Shown: positions 62,244 through 64,000 of the stretch, in pieces | How positions within the stretch are numbered: the first letter of the stretch is position 1 | Layout of the letters: each line of letters begins with the position of its first letter | The notes under the pieces: model-generated | The model's input: only the letters and a program-made list of their open reading frames with translations | Database searches by the model: none | Told to the model about the DNA's origin: nothing | Assembly: GCF_000009625.1 (NCBI RefSeq) | Contig: NC_002678.2 | Coordinates: forward strand, 1,612,001-1,676,000 | DNA length: 64,000 bases | Origin: Mesorhizobium japonicum MAFF 303099 | GTDB taxonomy: Bacteria > Pseudomonadota > Alphaproteobacteria > Rhizobiales > Rhizobiaceae | Direction: 5' to 3' | Made by a program: the position numbers and the translations under genes

Positions 62244-62555
62244 ATGCAACGACGTTCGACCGGATGGATGGGTGCCCTCGCAGGCATTTCGCTCTCCATG
62301 CTTGCGGTCGCGCCATCGGGTGCGGAAGCGGCGGTTACCCGGAGCGAATATTGCAGCCGGCTCGGTTCTCAACTCGACGGAGCCATCCGGACCAAGGCCG
62401 AACCCGGTGCCAGTGCGAGCCAGATCGCCACGGCAACGGCACTGCAGGACAAGGCAAACCGGTTTTGTGCCGAGCGCAAGGAGGCGCAAGGCATCCGGAC
62501 CTACGCCAACGCCCTGAAACTTCTTGGAGTGACACCGGTCGACCTCGACCAGTGA
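62244..62555 (+). CDS. small exported hypothetical protein
   Basis: 103 residues from ATG 62244 (GGGATGG upstream; ATG 62232 lacks spacing). Signal peptide ~1-30 (MGALAGISLSMLAVAPSG, cleavage near AEA). The mature part is helical with two cysteines (EYCSRLGSQL and ANRFCAERKEAQG), a two-helix pattern often joined by a disulfide. No family recognised. Followed after 26 bp by the histidine/lysine-rich protein in the same direction. Confidence 0.7.
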   Translation: MQRRSTGWMGALAGISLSMLAVAPSGAEAAVTRSEYCSRLGSQLDGAIRTKAEPGASASQIATATALQDKANRFCAERKEAQGIRTYANALKLLGVTPVDLDQ

Positions 62556-62581
62556 CAGCAGCCATCAAAGGAAAGCCTATC

Positions 62582-62929
62582 ATGAACAAGCCCCTCCTCT
62601 GCGCCCTTGGTTTCGCCATCGCGCTCGGTCTGGCTATGCCGGTTGTCGGCACCGCCACGGCCAATGCGGCCGCCACCACCACCGCTGCGCCGACCACGGC
62701 TCCGGCTCCCGCCGCGCCGACCACGGCTCCCGCCGCCGCTGCGTCGACTACGGCTCCCGCTGCCACGGCCAAGCCGGCCCAGGCTGCCGCGCACAAGCAC
62801 GTCAAGAAGCATGTCAGGCACGGCAAGAAGCACCACCGGCATCTGAGGAAGCACGGCCACCGGCACGTCGCCAAGAAGCACACCCTCAAGCGTACCCACA
62901 AGAAGCACGGCCACGCCAAGGCGGCTTGA
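62582..62929 (+). CDS. exported protein with a histidine/lysine-rich tail
   Basis: 115 residues from ATG 62582 (AAAGGAAAG upstream). Signal peptide ~1-29 (LLCALGFAIALGLAMPVVG, then ATANA). An Ala/Pro/Thr-rich linker (~30-70, with AAPTTAPAPAAPTTAP) comes next, then a C-terminal half of almost only His, Lys, Arg and Ala (HKHVKKHVRHGKKHHRHLRK). It may bind metal or polyanions at the envelope. Cotranscribed with the previous small gene and ended by a good terminator. Confidence 0.75.
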   Translation: MNKPLLCALGFAIALGLAMPVVGTATANAAATTTAAPTTAPAPAAPTTAPAAAASTTAPAATAKPAQAAAHKHVKKHVRHGKKHHRHLRKHGHRHVAKKHTLKRTHKKHGHAKAA

Positions 62930-62960
62930 TCGCCAGCTTTCTTTCTGACTTCCTCCCGGG

Positions 62961-62999
62961 AAAAGGCCGCCATTCGCTGAAAAGCGCGGGCGGCTTTTT
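62961..62999 (+). terminator. rho-independent terminator
   Basis: GCCGCC (62966-62971) and GGCGGC (62989-62994) pair around a loop and are followed by five Ts, with a run of As on the other side. Ends the two-gene exported-protein transcript. Confidence 0.75.
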
Positions 63000-63087
63000 C
63001 TTGCCTGCAGCAAGGCAAGTCAGATCCGCTGAAAGTTCGTCAAAACAGAAACTTACGGCAATTCCACGATTCAGATCGTGAACCGCC

Positions 63088-63717
63088 TCAAGCCACACCG
63101 AGTGCGGCCCGAACCTGCGGCCCGCTCATGCCGCTGTCGAAGACTGATGTGCCGGGATCGAAGCGGCGGCCCTGCGACAGCGGTCCGACCACGACCGGGT
63201 CGAAGCCGGCATCGCCCACCAGCCGCGCCGCGAGCGCAATAGCCTCATCGTCATCGCCGGCAAGCGGGATGCCGACCCTGTCGCCGGCGCGATGTGCCTG
63301 CGATTGCAGCGTCGTCCACATGACCGTGCTGAAAGCGCGAACCAGTTTCGCGCGCGGCAGCAGCAGGGCGACCGCGAAAGCCACGCCGTCTTTGCGGGCA
63401 AGTGCGGCGTCGCCGAAGGCGCCGTCACGCGGCGGGTCGGGCACCGTGGCGTCGAGCAGCACCTTGTCGCCGAGCGCGGCCGCGATCTCGGCCGCGACAC
63501 CGGGCCAGGCCCGAAACGGGATGGCGGCCAGCACGGCATCCGCGCCGGCAACGGCATCGAGGGCCGATCCCGCCGTGGCCTTGCCGCCAAGGCCGGAAAG
63601 CATCGAACGCAGCCGTTCGGGATGCCGCACGCCAAAGCTCACCTCATGTCCAGCCTGCGCCCACAGCCGTCCGACCGTGCCGCCGATCATGCCGGCGCCC
63701 AGAATTCCAACTCTCAT
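63088..63717 (-). CDS. NADPH-dependent F420-reductase-like oxidoreductase
   Basis: 209 residues from ATG 63717 with AGGAGG 6 nt upstream. N-terminal Rossmann fold MRVGILGAGMIGGTVGRLWA, then SFGVRHPERL (typical NADP-phosphate contact region) and VLLDATVPDP. The family (NADP oxidoreductase, coenzyme F420-dependent type) in bacteria without F420 acts on other acceptors. It follows the partial SDR gene in the same direction with 17 bp between stop and start, so the two are probably cotranscribed. Confidence 0.87.
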   Translation of the reverse strand: MRVGILGAGMIGGTVGRLWAQAGHEVSFGVRHPERLRSMLSGLGGKATAGSALDAVAGADAVLAAIPFRAWPGVAAEIAAALGDKVLLDATVPDPPRDGAFGDAALARKDGVAFAVALLLPRAKLVRAFSTVMWTTLQSQAHRAGDRVGIPLAGDDDEAIALAARLVGDAGFDPVVVGPLSQGRRFDPGTSVFDSGMSGPQVRAALGVA

Positions 63718-63734
63718 CGTCGCCTCCTGTTCGC

Positions 63735-64000
63735 TCACCACGGCAGTTTCTTGCCGTCGCGGAAAAAGCCGCCGGTCGGGCCGTCATCAGGCAAGGTGGC
63801 GGCCCAGACGATGCCGGCCGCCCCTTGCGCCACCGGGCGTCCGCCCGCCCCGCCCATGTCGGTGGCGACCCAGCCGGGGCAGATGGCATTGACCAGCACG
63901 CCGGAGCCGCGCAGTTCCGCCGCCAAAACGCAGGTCAGCGCATTGAGCGTCGCCTTCGATGTCGAATAGGCTGGCGCCCCCGCTCCCATCGAGGCCAGCG
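63735..64000 (-). CDS. short-chain dehydrogenase, 5' end outside the window
   Basis: The reverse frame is open to the window edge, so only the C-terminal ~87 residues are seen. The catalytic YSTSK pair is present, followed by [12 protein letters not shown] and the [13 protein letters not shown] loop (P-G motif) typical of classical SDRs. An internal ATG at 63989 is not the start. It is upstream of the F420-reductase-like gene and probably forms an operon with it. Confidence 0.87.
   Translation of the reverse strand, partial: LASMGAGAPAYSTSKATLNALTCVLAAELRGSGVLVNAICPGWVATDMGGAGGRPVAQGAAGIVWAATLPDDGPTGGFFRDGKKLPW

Noticed and set aside
1..64000. CRISPR arrays, tRNA or rRNA genes
   Set aside because: No regularly spaced short repeats or recognisable stable RNA features were seen; the only tandem array has a 159-bp coding period.

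Overview
The window is high-GC, densely coded chromosomal DNA of an alphaproteobacterium, most likely Mesorhizobium or a close relative in the Phyllobacteriaceae. The clues are a BA14K-type protein, two tandem small secreted proteins of the kind seen in Mesorhizobium (DUF680-like), a DUF1127 protein, many LysR and SDR genes, CadC/TolB-like/TPR regulators, and dispersed palindromic intergenic elements. I saw no rRNA, tRNA, CRISPR array, integrase or transposase.

Layout. 0-3.6 kb: secreted and membrane proteins (BA14K, DoxX, TPR, Tat-exported metallo-beta-lactamase fold, two DUF680-like). 3.75-4.02 kb: a MITE-like palindromic element and a 72-bp repeat. 4.16-10.5 kb: the most distinctive locus. 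It holds a 1379-residue one-module synthetase with the architecture of epsilon-poly-lysine synthetase (A-T plus six membrane spans and three soluble C-terminal domains), a coupled polyamine-type GNAT, an Sfp/EntD-type phosphopantetheinyl transferase, and a convergent lysine 2,3-aminomutase-like radical SAM enzyme. 10.5-17.1 kb: regulators (LysR, AraC, LysR), each beside a short-chain dehydrogenase gene or operon. 17.2-25.2 kb: an unknown two-span membrane protein, then a segment bounded by two direct copies of a ~175-bp sequence. That segment carries an HD-GYP/LuxR regulator with a leaderless AmiC-like binding protein, and an NmrA/DoxX-like pair with a divergent LysR.

25.3-38.9 kb: a secreted zinc amidohydrolase-like protein, a glycine-betaine-type binding protein coupled to an L,D-transpeptidase, a LuxR/TPR regulator, a class C beta-lactamase-like hydrolase, an AMP-binding acyl-CoA synthetase, a glycine-rich secreted protein, a coiled-coil protein with three 159-bp tandem repeats, and a nucleoside hydrolase. 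39.1-41.3 kb: AT-richer DNA with an FkbM methyltransferase and small unknown ORFs. 41.6-52.3 kb: a periplasmic protein, htpG with a strong terminator, an alpha/beta hydrolase with a divergent CadC-like regulator, and a complete polyamine-type ABC transporter operon whose ATPase gene carries a frameshift, then a GlxA-type AraC regulator. 52.5-64 kb: a GGDEF-EAL protein, a flavin monooxygenase, a GST, small secreted proteins, a VOC protein, an ABC-F ATPase, a second MITE-like element with its 72-bp partner, two small exported proteins, an F420-reductase-like NADP enzyme and a partial SDR.

How the genes work together: the synthetase locus reads as a self-contained system for a cationic peptide or poly-amino acid, with the PPTase activating the carrier domain, the synthetase polymerising and perhaps exporting at the membrane, the GNAT acetylating an amine, and the aminomutase possibly providing beta-lysine. 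This is inference from domain content. Most of the remainder is ordinary accessory metabolism built from regulator-plus-divergent-operon units.
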